Positions 7,521 through 17,134 of a DNA stretch of 64,000 bases are shown in pieces. Origin of the DNA: Desulfuribacillus stibiiarsenatis (GTDB taxonomy: Bacteria > Bacillota > Bacilli > Desulfuribacillales > Desulfuribacillaceae). The stretch is from the NCBI RefSeq assembly GCF_001742305.1, contig NZ_MJAT01000036.1, positions 119,561 to 183,560 on the forward strand. The letters are read 5' to 3'. Each line of letters begins with the position of its first letter. Position 1 is the first letter of the stretch. Made by a program: the position numbers and the translations under genes. The notes under the pieces were generated by a model. The model ran no database searches and was not told the DNA's origin. It saw only the letters and a program-made list of their open reading frames with translations.

Positions 7521-8898
7521 AAGCAAGATTTTTGTCATTCAAATTAATCATAAACTAAAAAACGAAGTTAAAATTACTGCCAGTAAAATTCAAGATATTC
7601 ACAGTTATAGCAGGGACATGAACCTAGAATTCGGGAGTCAGACAGTACGTATCCCAACGGTTTACCTTCATTATGTAAAAAACATTCAATATGATTTCAT
7701 GGAAATATCTCCAGATATCGCCAGAGAACTACATCTTCCAAAAGATAATATGACAATATTAGCTAAGTATGACTCTAGTAAACGGCTCATAAAATTCGGA
7801 CCATTAATAGGTATTTTTATAAAACCAGGTAAGAAAAAAGGAAGTATATCAATAGTTCAAAAAGCTGTTCTATCCCAATATTTTAAACATGCAAAAGATC
7901 TACATTACTGCGCATATGCTTTTTCTGCGGATGATATAGATTGGAAGAGGAAGCTCATTCATGGATATTTTACAAATGATAGAAATGTAATTGTAAAAGG
8001 ATATTTTCCGTTTCCTGATGTTATGTATGATCAAAACTGCTCTAGAACTTATGAAAGAAAACAGAAAGTAGTGACAACTCTACAAAAACTCTATAGTCAT
8101 ATTCCAAATTATTTTAATCCTGGATACTTAAATAAATGGGAAATATACGAATACTTATCTGCTCACGAGATTGCGAAAAGATTTAATCCATATACAAAAC
8201 TAGTGAGAAGCATTTCTATGATACCAAATGAGGCACAACGATTAGGGGTATCATACATTAAACCGGTAAATGGGAGCTTAGGGGAAGGCATTGTAACAGT
8301 AACTTATCATAATGGAGTGTATCATTATAAATATCAAGGTAGAACAATTGTCGAAGGTAAATGTACGAATCATAAAAAACTCGAAGAAGTTCTGAGTAAT
8401 ATCATAGGCAAACGAAAGTACATTATCCAGAAAGGCCTACCATTAATTAACTATCAGCAGCGTCCAGTCGATATCCGAGTACTCATGCAAAAAAATGAAC
8501 GAGGTAAATGGATTCGAACAAAAATTTTCGCACGCGTATCTAAACCAGGCTCAATTACATCGAATTTAAGTCGTGGCGGAGAAGCAAAAACCATAGATGA
8601 TGTCTTAACTAATAATTTTTCTACAGATCAAATTGCAAATATAAAAAAACAGCTAAGAAGTATTTCGCGATTGATTGCAAAGGCTATAGAAGAGTCATCT
8701 GAGAAGCATTATGGGGAACTTGGATTAGATTTAGGAATTACGGATAACGGCCAAATATGGTTAATTGAAATAAATTCAAAACCATGGAAAACGATTGAGA
8801 CGAAAACAGGCACTCAAGAATTAGTAGAAAAATCTTTTAGAAGGCCTATGGAATACGCTGGATTTCTAGCAAATTTTATAGGAAAAAATGAGGTGTAG
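7513..8898 (+). CDS. YheC/YheD family spore coat-associated ATP-grasp protein (2 of 3)
   Basis: A 461-residue paralogue of the preceding protein. The ATP-grasp part has YIKPVNGSLGEGIVTV, VDIRVLMQK, FARVSKPGSITSNLSRGG and YGELGLDLGITDNGQIWLIEIN, with Glu and Asn retained (WLIEINSKP). GTG 7513 follows GGAGGG at 7501-7506 and overlaps the end of gene 1 by eight bases, so translation is probably coupled. The N-terminal ~185 residues differ greatly from gene 1, which suggests distinct substrates or partners, while the catalytic half is well kept. An active peptide or amide ligase is likely; substrate unknown. Confidence 0.87.
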   Translation: MSKSKIFVIQINHKLKNEVKITASKIQDIHSYSRDMNLEFGSQTVRIPTVYLHYVKNIQYDFMEISPDIARELHLPKDNMTILAKYDSSKRLIKFGPLIGIFIKPGKKKGSISIVQKAVLSQYFKHAKDLHYCAYAFSADDIDWKRKLIHGYFTNDRNVIVKGYFPFPDVMYDQNCSRTYERKQKVVTTLQKLYSHIPNYFNPGYLNKWEIYEYLSAHEIAKRFNPYTKLVRSISMIPNEAQRLGVSYIKPVNGSLGEGIVTVTYHNGVYHYKYQGRTIVEGKCTNHKKLEEVLSNIIGKRKYIIQKGLPLINYQQRPVDIRVLMQKNERGKWIRTKIFARVSKPGSITSNLSRGGEAKTIDDVLTNNFSTDQIANIKKQLRSISRLIAKAIEESSEKHYGELGLDLGITDNGQIWLIEINSKPWKTIETKTGTQELVEKSFRRPMEYAGFLANFIGKNEV

Positions 8899-8901
8899 TT
8901 C

Positions 8902-10257
8902 ATGTTATGCACTATTCAAATCAAACAAAATGAGCTATCAATCAAATTTCATGCTGTAACCGAAATAATACATCACAAAATGCTTAGGATTCAATGGGGT
9001 AATGAGAAATTAGGCGTATTATCCAGCAAAAAATATAAGGAAAATATAGTGAGTAAAATTAGGTTATTAAAAACATCACCATTATCGATTCCCACTACTA
9101 TAATAAAGTATCAAAAGATTGGTGATACGATTTTTTTGGCACCAGTTATTAGTATCTTATTAGATCCATGCTGTGTGAAAGGGAAAACTGTTAAAAGTAA
9201 GAAAGGTAAAATGGAAGTCCTTAATCAACTTGCATACAACCTTCTGACTCAAGGGTTTTTAATCTCGGCCGTTCAACCCGATGATATTCTTGTCAAAGAA
9301 GATCAATATATTGCTGGACATATTTTGACCAAAGACCCTAGACGGATGAAAACAAATTGGCAAAAGGCAGTATTCCCATTTCCTAAGGTTGTCTATAATC
9401 AAATTTCTGCAAGAAATTGGGAAGCATTTAAAGTGTCGCAAAACGCAAAAGAAATTTTAAATTGCCGTTTAGGAAAGAGATTTTTCAATTCGTGTTTTCT
9501 TAATAAATTCACATCCTACGATATTCTTCAAAATAATCCCAATGCAACCCCATTTTTATTAGACACCAGAAAATATTCTTTAAAGACCCTAAAGGAAATG
9601 TTAAATCTATATGATTCACTTTATATAAAACCTGTTAGGAATTCTTTAGGAGTTGGAATCCTACGTCTTAAAAAAATGAACGACCGAAAATTTTCTCTAC
9701 AAGCAAAAAAGGATAATGGATTTGTCAGTTATACTTTGAAAAGCAAATCAGACATTATGAAATTTTTTCAGGTGCATCGGCATAAGGGCTATTTAATACA
9801 ACAAGGTATAGAGTTGCTTCAATATAACAATCGTATTTTTGATATTCGTGCTCTTGCACAAAAAAATTCCAAGGGTAACTGGCAATTGACAGGAGCAGGA
9901 GCTAGGGTTGCGGCTCCGAATGCATTTATGACGCATGTTCCGAACGGGGGCGAAATTTTCAATCTAACTCATATTTTCACGCAAACTATCGGAAAACAAG
10001 AAGTTATTACTAAGCTTCAAAAACAGCTGGATGAAATAGCTGTTGTTATTCCAGAGACATTAGAAAGAGAACTTGGTCTTCATTTCGGTGAAATATCTAT
10101 GGATATAGGGATTAGTAGAGAATATAGAATGTACTTAATTGAAATCAATGCAAAACCAATGCGTTTTGATGAACCTGAAATTCAGAAAAAGTCAGTAGAA
10201 AATTTAACACACTACATTTCATATCTTAGCAGCTGGGATGAAATGCCCGATATGTAA
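8902..10257 (+). CDS. YheC/YheD family spore coat-associated ATP-grasp protein (3 of 3)
   Basis: A 451-residue third paralogue. The ATP-grasp half shows YIKPVRNSLGVGIL, FDIRALAQKNSKGNWQ, GGEIFNL and FGEISMDIGISREYRMYLIEIN; the metal-binding Glu and Asn are kept in YLIEINAKPM. In the glycine-rich loop Asn-Gly becomes Arg-Asn (PVRNSLGVG), a small departure from copies 1 and 2. The start ATG 8902 is only three bases after gene 2, with GAGGTG upstream. Its 3' end lies next to or overlaps the amidoligase gene. The three copies look like an old tandem duplication followed by divergence. Confidence 0.86.
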   Translation: MLCTIQIKQNELSIKFHAVTEIIHHKMLRIQWGNEKLGVLSSKKYKENIVSKIRLLKTSPLSIPTTIIKYQKIGDTIFLAPVISILLDPCCVKGKTVKSKKGKMEVLNQLAYNLLTQGFLISAVQPDDILVKEDQYIAGHILTKDPRRMKTNWQKAVFPFPKVVYNQISARNWEAFKVSQNAKEILNCRLGKRFFNSCFLNKFTSYDILQNNPNATPFLLDTRKYSLKTLKEMLNLYDSLYIKPVRNSLGVGILRLKKMNDRKFSLQAKKDNGFVSYTLKSKSDIMKFFQVHRHKGYLIQQGIELLQYNNRIFDIRALAQKNSKGNWQLTGAGARVAAPNAFMTHVPNGGEIFNLTHIFTQTIGKQEVITKLQKQLDEIAVVIPETLERELGLHFGEISMDIGISREYRMYLIEINAKPMRFDEPEIQKKSVENLTHYISYLSSWDEMPDM

Positions 10258-10276
10258 AAAGGGGGCACAAGACATT

Positions 10277-11740
10277 GTGGAATGTAAAATTGTTCATAGT
10301 AACCAATCCTTTGTAAAACAATTATCAAAGGAAATCAATGAAAACATTGCATCACAACATGTGCATAATAATAAACAATACCTCATACAATGGGGAAAAA
10401 GTGAACATAACACTAACAATCCTTATTTATATACATTAAATCCTACAGTCGGAATCGAAAATACGAATAATCGCCTGCGAATGTTTAGAATATTGCAACT
10501 TAACAACATTGATATACCAGAAATTGTTAAAACAGGAGCCAGGCCCAATGGATTATCTAAATATCAAATTAACAATATTAAAACAATTAGAAACTACCGA
10601 ATATTCGTTTTCCAATTTCAGACACTAATTATCTATCGTTCCAATGATAATTTAGTATGGTTATCAGCAAATACACAGCAGCCACTAACTAAATATTACC
10701 AAGTGCTAGAAGATGCCAATAGAGAAACTAAAAAAGTTGCCCGTTTGGCTGAAAAAGCAGTTTTTTCCTTAGGTTTAGATTTTGGTGAAGTATGGATCGG
10801 TATAGATTCCGATAAAAAAAGAGTGGTTCTAAATGTCGATAGTGCACCTATTCTAAATCTAAAAAGAAAAAAACTGTATTACGAAGCGATTGTTCAATTT
10901 ATAGTTAATTATACTAACGATCTTAACGGAACATTACCTGTGATAGGTGCAGATGCTGAATTTATGTTAAGAAGAAAAGGCAAGATGGTACTTGCTTCTA
11001 AATATTTTCCGAAAAACGGCAAAATAGGTTGTGATGCGAGGACAATTAATAGAGATCAAAAGAAAAGACCATTAGCTGAAATTAGGCCAGATCCTAGTAC
11101 AAAACCAGATATTGTACTAGATAATATATATGAAATTTTTAATGATGCAATAAGAAAAGTAAATGTATCTAGTATCGAGTGGGTAGCAGGAAGTATGCCC
11201 TTTAAAGGATACACTGTAGGAGGGCACATTCACTTTAGTGATGTTAAATTAAACACTCCAATGGTTCGCGCATTAGATAATTATCTAGCCATTCCTTTTT
11301 CTTTAATAGAAGATGCGGAGATCGCTAAAAAGAGAAGAAAGAAATATGGGACCCTTGGTGATGTACGCACACAGTTCCATGGTGGTTTTGAATATCGAAC
11401 ATTGAGTAGCTGGATCCTTTGTCCTAAAATAACAAAGGCAGCCCTACATCTGAGCTATTTCATAGTTCAGAACTACACACAGTTAAGAAAAGATCTGTTC
11501 TTAACCTATAACAATCAACAGAAATTCTACGCTACTGATAGAAATCTATTAAAAAAGTACTTCATCCAAACTTGGGAGGAACTAGAGAAAATCCCTGGGT
11601 TCATAAATATTTATAAGAATATTAAAATTCTCCGAGATATGATTGATAAAGATGAGATTTGGAATGAGCTTGGTGACTTTAAAAATAATTGGACGTCTAA
11701 AGAAGTTATGGCAACCAATAGAGAAGCAAGAAGCAGCTGA
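10277..11740 (+). CDS. phiEco32-like COOH-NH2 ligase-type 2 (amidoligase) with ATP-grasp-like N-terminus
   Basis: About 487 residues. The N-terminal ~210 residues resemble a worn ATP-grasp core: FGEVWIGIDSDKKRVVLNV has the layout of the final ATP-grasp strand, but the metal-binding Glu is Asn (VVLNV). The C-terminal half is a glutamine-synthetase-fold amidoligase, with GADAEFMLRR, LAEIRPDPSTKPD, TVGGHIHFS and GGFEYRTLSSW giving the acidic, His and Arg positions. Such enzymes make amide bonds on peptides. GTG 10277 after AAGGGGG gives a VECKIVH start like relatives I remember. An upstream ATG at 10238, overlapping the previous gene by 20 bases, would add MKCPICKKGAQDI but has no ribosome site. 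It ends the operon. Confidence 0.82.
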   Translation: MECKIVHSNQSFVKQLSKEINENIASQHVHNNKQYLIQWGKSEHNTNNPYLYTLNPTVGIENTNNRLRMFRILQLNNIDIPEIVKTGARPNGLSKYQINNIKTIRNYRIFVFQFQTLIIYRSNDNLVWLSANTQQPLTKYYQVLEDANRETKKVARLAEKAVFSLGLDFGEVWIGIDSDKKRVVLNVDSAPILNLKRKKLYYEAIVQFIVNYTNDLNGTLPVIGADAEFMLRRKGKMVLASKYFPKNGKIGCDARTINRDQKKRPLAEIRPDPSTKPDIVLDNIYEIFNDAIRKVNVSSIEWVAGSMPFKGYTVGGHIHFSDVKLNTPMVRALDNYLAIPFSLIEDAEIAKKRRKKYGTLGDVRTQFHGGFEYRTLSSWILCPKITKAALHLSYFIVQNYTQLRKDLFLTYNNQQKFYATDRNLLKKYFIQTWEELEKIPGFINIYKNIKILRDMIDKDEIWNELGDFKNNWTSKEVMATNREARSS

Positions 11741-11761
11741 TGCCGCTACTTGCTTTTTTTT
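11724..11761 (+). terminator. Terminator of the ATP-grasp/amidoligase operon
   Basis: AAGCAAG (11724-11730) pairs with CTTGCTT (11749-11755), with inner AGC/GCT pairing, then eight T. The stem overlaps the amidoligase stop codon. Confidence 0.85.
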
Positions 11762-11795
11762 GTAGTATTAGAAAAATATAAGTATGAAGTAGAGA

Positions 11796-11884
11796 AGGCA
11801 CTCTTAAGGCGTGACTTATGCAAGGCATAGAGCGAAAGTTATACCTTGCTTACCTTCGCAAAAGCTAGGTGAAAGCGTAGTTTT
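11796..11884 (-). repeat. Palindromic intergenic repeat, copy F (divergent, possibly two units)
   Basis: Written on the minus strand, 11884-11839 follows the same order as the other copies: AACT, GC, TTC, CC, AGCTTTTGCGAAGGTAA. About 30 of 38 positions agree with copy D. A further stretch at 11796-11825 (AAGGCA, CTCTTAAGGCGTGACTTATG) resembles copy B more weakly. It lies directly upstream of the mutS promoter, in the same orientation relative to its downstream gene as copies B to E. Confidence 0.6.
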
Positions 11885-11899
11885 CTTTACACTCTAGTA

Positions 11900-11908
11900 T
11901 GATATAAT
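11900..11908 (+). promoter_or_regulatory. Probable mutS promoter (extended -10)
   Basis: TGATATAAT is an extended -10 with perfect TATAAT at 11903-11908. TTTTCT at 11881-11886 is a possible -35 at 16 bases. The transcript would start about 20 nt before mutS. Confidence 0.5.
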
Positions 11909-11935
11909 AAGTTATATTTGTACTTGGAGGTTTCT

Positions 11936-14527
11936 ATGGTTAAATATACTCCTATGATTGAACAATATTTACATATTAAAAACCAATATCAAGATTGTAT
12001 TTTGTTTTTTCGTCTTGGTGACTTTTATGAGATGTTTTTTGAAGATGCTAAGATTACCTCACAAATTTTAAATATAGCATTAACTGGTAGGGATGCTGGA
12101 CAAGCAGATAGAATTCCGATGTGCGGTATACCATATCACGCATTAGATAATTATTTATCTAAACTAGTAGAAAAGGGTCTTAAAGTTGCCATTTGCGAGC
12201 AATTAGAAAACCCAACGGAAGCTAAAGGTGTAGTAAAAAGAGATGTTGTCCGTATCATTACCCCTGGCACTGTAATGGAAGAAAAGATGCTACAGGATAA
12301 AAACAACCACTTTATTAGTTGTATGATTCAACATCAGGATTCTTATGGATTAGCAGCTGCAGATATTACCACGGGTGATCTGTTTGTCTGCTCACTGGAT
12401 AATAGCACTCTTAAAAGGGTAATGGATGAAATGATGTCATTTGCACCAAAAGAAGTGATTATCATTGAAGAGAACAAAGAATGGGAGAAACTATTAGAAG
12501 ATACAAGTATTTATACAACACAATTATATAAAAATACTAATAAATGTTTTCAACCGTTGCAAACATTTATTCAGCATTTCCAAGAACGGATTAATATACA
12601 TTTATTTCACGAGGTAGAGAAATTGGCAGTTGGGTGGTTATTAGAATATATCTATCTAACACAAAAAAGAGATTGCCAACATTTCAATCAAATACAAAGA
12701 TATATACCTAACGATAAAATGTTGTTAGATGGTAATGCGAAACGAAACTTAGAATTAATTGAAACAATTCGCACGAAAGAAAAGAAAGGATCTCTCCTAT
12801 GGATACTAGATAAAACCCATACATCAATAGGAGGGAGAATGTTACGATCCTGGGTTGAAAATCCTTTACAGTCTCTATCTCATATAGAGAGCCGTTTGGA
12901 TGCAGTCGAAGAGCTAAGTAATAACTATTGTTTGTTATCAGAGATTAAAGATCAACTGAAAAATGTATATGATATCGAAAGAATTATGGGAAAATTAGCT
13001 TACGGGAATGCCAATGCCCGGGATTTAGCAGCATTAAGCAAATCATTATTAATTGTACCCATGGTAAAAAATACAATATATCATTGTGAAGCTAAATTAC
13101 TAAAAGATATGAATGAAAAACTTATTGATATAAGTGCTTTAACAGACATCCTTGAAAAAGCATTAACAGAAGAACCACCTATTTCTGTTAAAGATGGTGG
13201 GATGATTCGTGAAGGTTATTACGAACTCTTAGATCAATATAAAAATACAAGTAAAATCGGTAAGGATTGGATATTGAATTTAGAAAAAGAAGAACGGGAT
13301 AAAACTAATATTAAATCTTTAAAGGTAGGGTATAACAAGGTTTTTGGCTATTATATTGAAGTGACAAAATCCAATATTACTTCTGTGCCTGACTATTATG
13401 AAAGAAAACAAACATTAGCCAATGCCGAAAGGTATATAACTCCAGAATTAAAAGAGCAGGAAGATTTAATTCTAAAAGCGGAAGAACGATTGATTGATTT
13501 AGAATATCAAATTTTTACCGAATTACGATTATTAGCTATAGAGTATTTACCACAAATTCAGACAATTGCTAAGGCTATAGCTACCATTGATGTTCTACAA
13601 TCTTTAGCATTTGTTCGATTAGAAAATCAATATATAAAGCCGTCATTTAACACGGATGGGTTATTAGAAATCACTCAAGGAAGACATCCTGTAGTTGAAA
13701 AAGTGTTAAAAAACGAACAATATGTTGCGAACGATGTATTATTAAACTCTGCAGATCATCAGATACAATTGATTACGGGACCGAATATGGCAGGTAAATC
13801 CACATATATGAGGCAGGTAGCATTAATTGTAATTATGGCTCAAATAGGTTCCTTCGTTCCTGCTGAGAGTGCTAATTTATCAATAGTTGATAGAATCTTT
13901 ACTAGGATTGGTGCTAGTGATGATTTAGCTAGTGGTCAGAGTACTTTTATGGTAGAAATGGTGGAAGCTAAAGATGCTATCAATGAAGCGACAAATCGCA
14001 GTTTAATTTTATTAGACGAAATTGGTCGGGGTACTTCGACATATGACGGTATGGCTTTAGCACACTCACTAATAGAATATATTCATAATCATATCCACGC
14101 TAAGACGTTATTTTCGACGCATTATCATGAGCTCACATCTTTAGAGAATAGTCTCGTAAAACTAAAAAATTACCATGCGAGTTGTATGGAAAAAGACAAC
14201 AAAGTAATATTCTTGAGAAGAATTATACGAGGGAAAGCAGATAAAAGCTATGGGATTCATGTTGCAGAAATCGCTGGTATGCCTAAGGGTGTTATTGATC
14301 GAGCGAAATATCTTCTTCAGGATTATGAAAGTAATGACGTAAAGCATGAGGCAGAAATTAAACCAACAGAAGAGCGTACATCATCTATGCAATTATCATT
14401 TTTAGATTCTCATACAAATCTATATCTAGATATTATTGAAACATTACAAAAAGCGGATATTCATCGAATGACACCATTAGACGCTCTGAACCTATTACAT
14501 GGTTTACAAACTAAGATTAAGAATTAG
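11936..14527 (+). CDS. mutS: DNA mismatch repair protein MutS
   Basis: An 863-residue MutS1. The mismatch-binding N-terminus has the FFRLGDFYEMF motif, with the Phe and Glu that contact the mispair, and the ATPase domain has GPNMAGKSTYMRQ (Walker A), LILLDEIGRGTSTYDG (Walker B and signature) and STHYHEL. The C-terminal helix-turn-helix dimerisation region is present. It recognises mismatches and recruits MutL, encoded 11 bases downstream. ATG 11936 follows TTGGAGG. The full length and intact motifs indicate a functional gene, and cotE-mutS-mutL order is conserved in Bacillales apart from the inserted ATP-grasp operon. Confidence 0.98.
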   Translation: MVKYTPMIEQYLHIKNQYQDCILFFRLGDFYEMFFEDAKITSQILNIALTGRDAGQADRIPMCGIPYHALDNYLSKLVEKGLKVAICEQLENPTEAKGVVKRDVVRIITPGTVMEEKMLQDKNNHFISCMIQHQDSYGLAAADITTGDLFVCSLDNSTLKRVMDEMMSFAPKEVIIIEENKEWEKLLEDTSIYTTQLYKNTNKCFQPLQTFIQHFQERINIHLFHEVEKLAVGWLLEYIYLTQKRDCQHFNQIQRYIPNDKMLLDGNAKRNLELIETIRTKEKKGSLLWILDKTHTSIGGRMLRSWVENPLQSLSHIESRLDAVEELSNNYCLLSEIKDQLKNVYDIERIMGKLAYGNANARDLAALSKSLLIVPMVKNTIYHCEAKLLKDMNEKLIDISALTDILEKALTEEPPISVKDGGMIREGYYELLDQYKNTSKIGKDWILNLEKEERDKTNIKSLKVGYNKVFGYYIEVTKSNITSVPDYYERKQTLANAERYITPELKEQEDLILKAEERLIDLEYQIFTELRLLAIEYLPQIQTIAKAIATIDVLQSLAFVRLENQYIKPSFNTDGLLEITQGRHPVVEKVLKNEQYVANDVLLNSADHQIQLITGPNMAGKSTYMRQVALIVIMAQIGSFVPAESANLSIVDRIFTRIGASDDLASGQSTFMVEMVEAKDAINEATNRSLILLDEIGRGTSTYDGMALAHSLIEYIHNHIHAKTLFSTHYHELTSLENSLVKLKNYHASCMEKDNKVIFLRRIIRGKADKSYGIHVAEIAGMPKGVIDRAKYLLQDYESNDVKHEAEIKPTEERTSSMQLSFLDSHTNLYLDIIETLQKADIHRMTPLDALNLLHGLQTKIKN

Positions 14528-14538
14528 TAGGTGATTTC

Positions 14539-16338
14539 TTGTCAATTATTCATATTCTAGAAGATCATATAGCCAATCAAATTGCTGCTGGTGAAGTGAT
14601 AGAAAGACCAATGTCTGTGGTTAAAGAGCTTGTAGAAAACAGCATTGATGCAAAAAGTACAAGAATTAAAATAGAATTATTACAAGCTGGTTTAGAGCTA
14701 ATACGAGTCTTGGACAACGGTGCTGGTATGGATTCGTCTGATGCTCAGTTATGTTTTCAGAGACATGCTACTAGTAAAATTCGTAATACAAGAGACTTAT
14801 TTAAAATATCAACATTAGGGTTTCGTGGTGAAGCCTTACCTAGTATTGCTGCCATTAGTAAAGTAGAAGTGAAAACAAGAACGCAACAGGAAACCATTGG
14901 TTCACATATACGAATTGAAGGAAACCAAAGTCTCAAATACGAGCCAATTGGTTGTCCAATTGGTACAGAAATTTCTGTTAAAAGTTTATTTTACAATACA
15001 CCCGCTCGTTTGAAGTATCTTAAGTCATTAACAACAGAAATAGGGCACATCAGTGAATATATTAGTAGAATTGCTTTAGCACATACGCATATTAGTTTCG
15101 AATTGTGGCATAATGGAAAACAGATTCTACAAACCTTTGGGGATCAAAACATCTATAGCACTGTTTTAAGGGTGTATGGTGCTCCGACAAACCAACAATG
15201 GATTTCTATTAAAAATGAAAATATGGATTATGCAATATCCGGAATTATATCAAAACCTGAGCTGAACCGCGCGAATCGGCAACACATAACTTTTTTCGTA
15301 AATGGCCGATATGTTCGCAGTACGAAACTTGCAGATTCTATTATCCATGCTTATCACACGTTATTACCGATTAACCGTTTTCCAATTACGATTCTAAATA
15401 TCGATATGGACTACACACTTGTGGATGTGAATGTACACCCTTCTAAACTAGAGGTACGCTTTAGCAAAGAAGAAGAATTAAAAGAGTTCTTATATGAGAC
15501 CATCCATAAGAACTTAATGAATCAATCATTAATTCCTAAAATCTTAGCAGATAAAAAACATTCAAGCATAGTATCGCAATACAATCAGCCTTTAGTGCAC
15601 AAGAAGATTGATCTAGTAAAAGAAAAAAGTAAGAATTTGCAATTAACTTTAAACCCTTCGGAAAATGTTCTGAATGAATTCCAATACAAGCCTATTAATA
15701 AAAGCGTAGAACAAAATCAACCTCTAATAGAAGCTAAAACTATTGAAATTAAACCGAAGGAAACTTTTCGTGTTATAGGGCAATTTCATGGAACTTATAT
15801 ACTAGCAGAAAACGAAAATGGCTTATATATCATTGATCAACATGCTGCCCATGAAAGAATTAATTATGAAAGATTCCTGAATCGACTAAGAAATTATCAG
15901 TTTAAGAAACAGGATTTACTGATACCTATTTCGTTAACTTATTCTATTACAGAACTAACAATCATTCAGGAAAAAAAAGAGCTAATTGAGAAATTTGGTA
16001 TAAATTTTGAAAGCTTTGGTTCGCAAACGATAGTGATTCGCGAATATCCTGATTGGATTCCACACGATAGTATTCAGACTTATATTTCTTTTATTTTTGA
16101 TAGTATGATATTACGAGAAAAAGAAATTGATGTGATTGAATTACAAGAAGACGCATGTATTCAGCTATCTTGTAAAATGTCAATTAAGGCAAATCAACGG
16201 ATTTCAATAGAGGAAACAAATCAATTACTCGAAGATTTAATGAATACGTCATTACCATACACATGCCCACATGGACGGCCAATCATCATACATTATAGTG
16301 TTTATGAATTAGAAAAACTATTTAAAAGGAAGAATTAA
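14539..16338 (+). CDS. mutL: DNA mismatch repair protein MutL
   Basis: A 599-residue MutL. The N-terminal GHKL ATPase has VVKELVENSIDA, DNGAGM and GFRGEALPSIAAIS. The C-terminal domain carries the endonuclease motif DQHAAHERINYE and the Zn-associated CPHGRP (TCPHGRPIIIHY), so it is the nicking type found in bacteria without MutH. The start is TTG 14539 behind TAGTAGGTGA; no in-frame ATG is better placed. It is co-transcribed with mutS. Confidence 0.97.
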   Translation: MSIIHILEDHIANQIAAGEVIERPMSVVKELVENSIDAKSTRIKIELLQAGLELIRVLDNGAGMDSSDAQLCFQRHATSKIRNTRDLFKISTLGFRGEALPSIAAISKVEVKTRTQQETIGSHIRIEGNQSLKYEPIGCPIGTEISVKSLFYNTPARLKYLKSLTTEIGHISEYISRIALAHTHISFELWHNGKQILQTFGDQNIYSTVLRVYGAPTNQQWISIKNENMDYAISGIISKPELNRANRQHITFFVNGRYVRSTKLADSIIHAYHTLLPINRFPITILNIDMDYTLVDVNVHPSKLEVRFSKEEELKEFLYETIHKNLMNQSLIPKILADKKHSSIVSQYNQPLVHKKIDLVKEKSKNLQLTLNPSENVLNEFQYKPINKSVEQNQPLIEAKTIEIKPKETFRVIGQFHGTYILAENENGLYIIDQHAAHERINYERFLNRLRNYQFKKQDLLIPISLTYSITELTIIQEKKELIEKFGINFESFGSQTIVIREYPDWIPHDSIQTYISFIFDSMILREKEIDVIELQEDACIQLSCKMSIKANQRISIEETNQLLEDLMNTSLPYTCPHGRPIIIHYSVYELEKLFKRKN

Positions 16339-16342
16339 TAGA

Positions 16343-17134
16343 ATGAATGTAATGATGACAACAGCTTCTAGAAACCAACAAGAAATAGAACCAGGTGCAA
16401 AAAAACTTTCACTTGAGTGGGGAATCCCTTTTGTTTCTAGACATAAAACTTCAGTGTTAGGTTTAATGGAACAATATCAGATGGAAGATATATTCGTACT
16501 TGATCATCAGCTTAATATTAAATGGTATAAAAAAGGCCATGAACCAATTAAATATCATCCTGGGATGTCGATTATTCGTATAAAAAGGCTAAAAATTGGA
16601 AAACATGATCCTATGATAGATTTTTTAAACATTGGGCCTACTTCAAATTTGTTAGATTGTACATTAGGTATGGCAAGCGATGCGATAGTTTCGCAATTTG
16701 TAGCTACTTCAGGTAAAGTGGTTGGGTTAGAATCAGAGAAATTGCTAGCACTCTTTACCAAAAGAGGGTTACAAACCTATCAATCTGAAGACGATGATAT
16801 CAAACAAGCGATGAGAAAGATAGAAGTGATATGTTCAAATTACGAAGATTACTTAAAAGACTCACCAAACGATTCTTTTGATGTTGTGTATTTTGATCCA
16901 ATGTTTAGAAGAACAGTCGACTCTTCTAGTAGTATTCAACATATGAAAAGTCGTTGTTGTAATTCACCTTTATCGATAGAATCTGTAGAGCACGCAAAGA
17001 GAGTAGCAAGGAAAAAAGTAATCTTAAAAGAAACATCAAGAAGTCGTGAGTTTTCTAGACTAGGTTTCACGGAAATTTATAGATCTAATGCATCCTTTTC
17101 CTATGGAGTAATAGACGTGGAGGTTGGATGTTAA
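16343..17134 (+). CDS. Class I SAM-dependent methyltransferase (RsmJ-like)
   Basis: A 263-residue methyltransferase. NLLDCTLGMASDAIVSQF (about residue 100) is a motif I variant, and VVYFDPMFRR (about residue 180) is the DP-containing catalytic motif seen in the RsmJ family, which methylates G1516 of 16S rRNA in E. coli. An extra ~90 residues precede the SAM domain. In Bacillales a gene of this kind commonly lies between mutL and miaA, but its target there is not established to my knowledge. ATG 16343 follows AAAGGAAG. The stop overlaps the miaA start by one base. Confidence 0.75.
   Translation: MNVMMTTASRNQQEIEPGAKKLSLEWGIPFVSRHKTSVLGLMEQYQMEDIFVLDHQLNIKWYKKGHEPIKYHPGMSIIRIKRLKIGKHDPMIDFLNIGPTSNLLDCTLGMASDAIVSQFVATSGKVVGLESEKLLALFTKRGLQTYQSEDDDIKQAMRKIEVICSNYEDYLKDSPNDSFDVVYFDPMFRRTVDSSSSIQHMKSRCCNSPLSIESVEHAKRVARKKVILKETSRSREFSRLGFTEIYRSNASFSYGVIDVEVGC

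Noticed and set aside
10238..10276. CPIC zinc-like pair at the start of the amidoligase
   Set aside because: It appears only if translation starts at ATG 10238, which overlaps the previous gene and has no ribosome site; GTG 10277 fits better.
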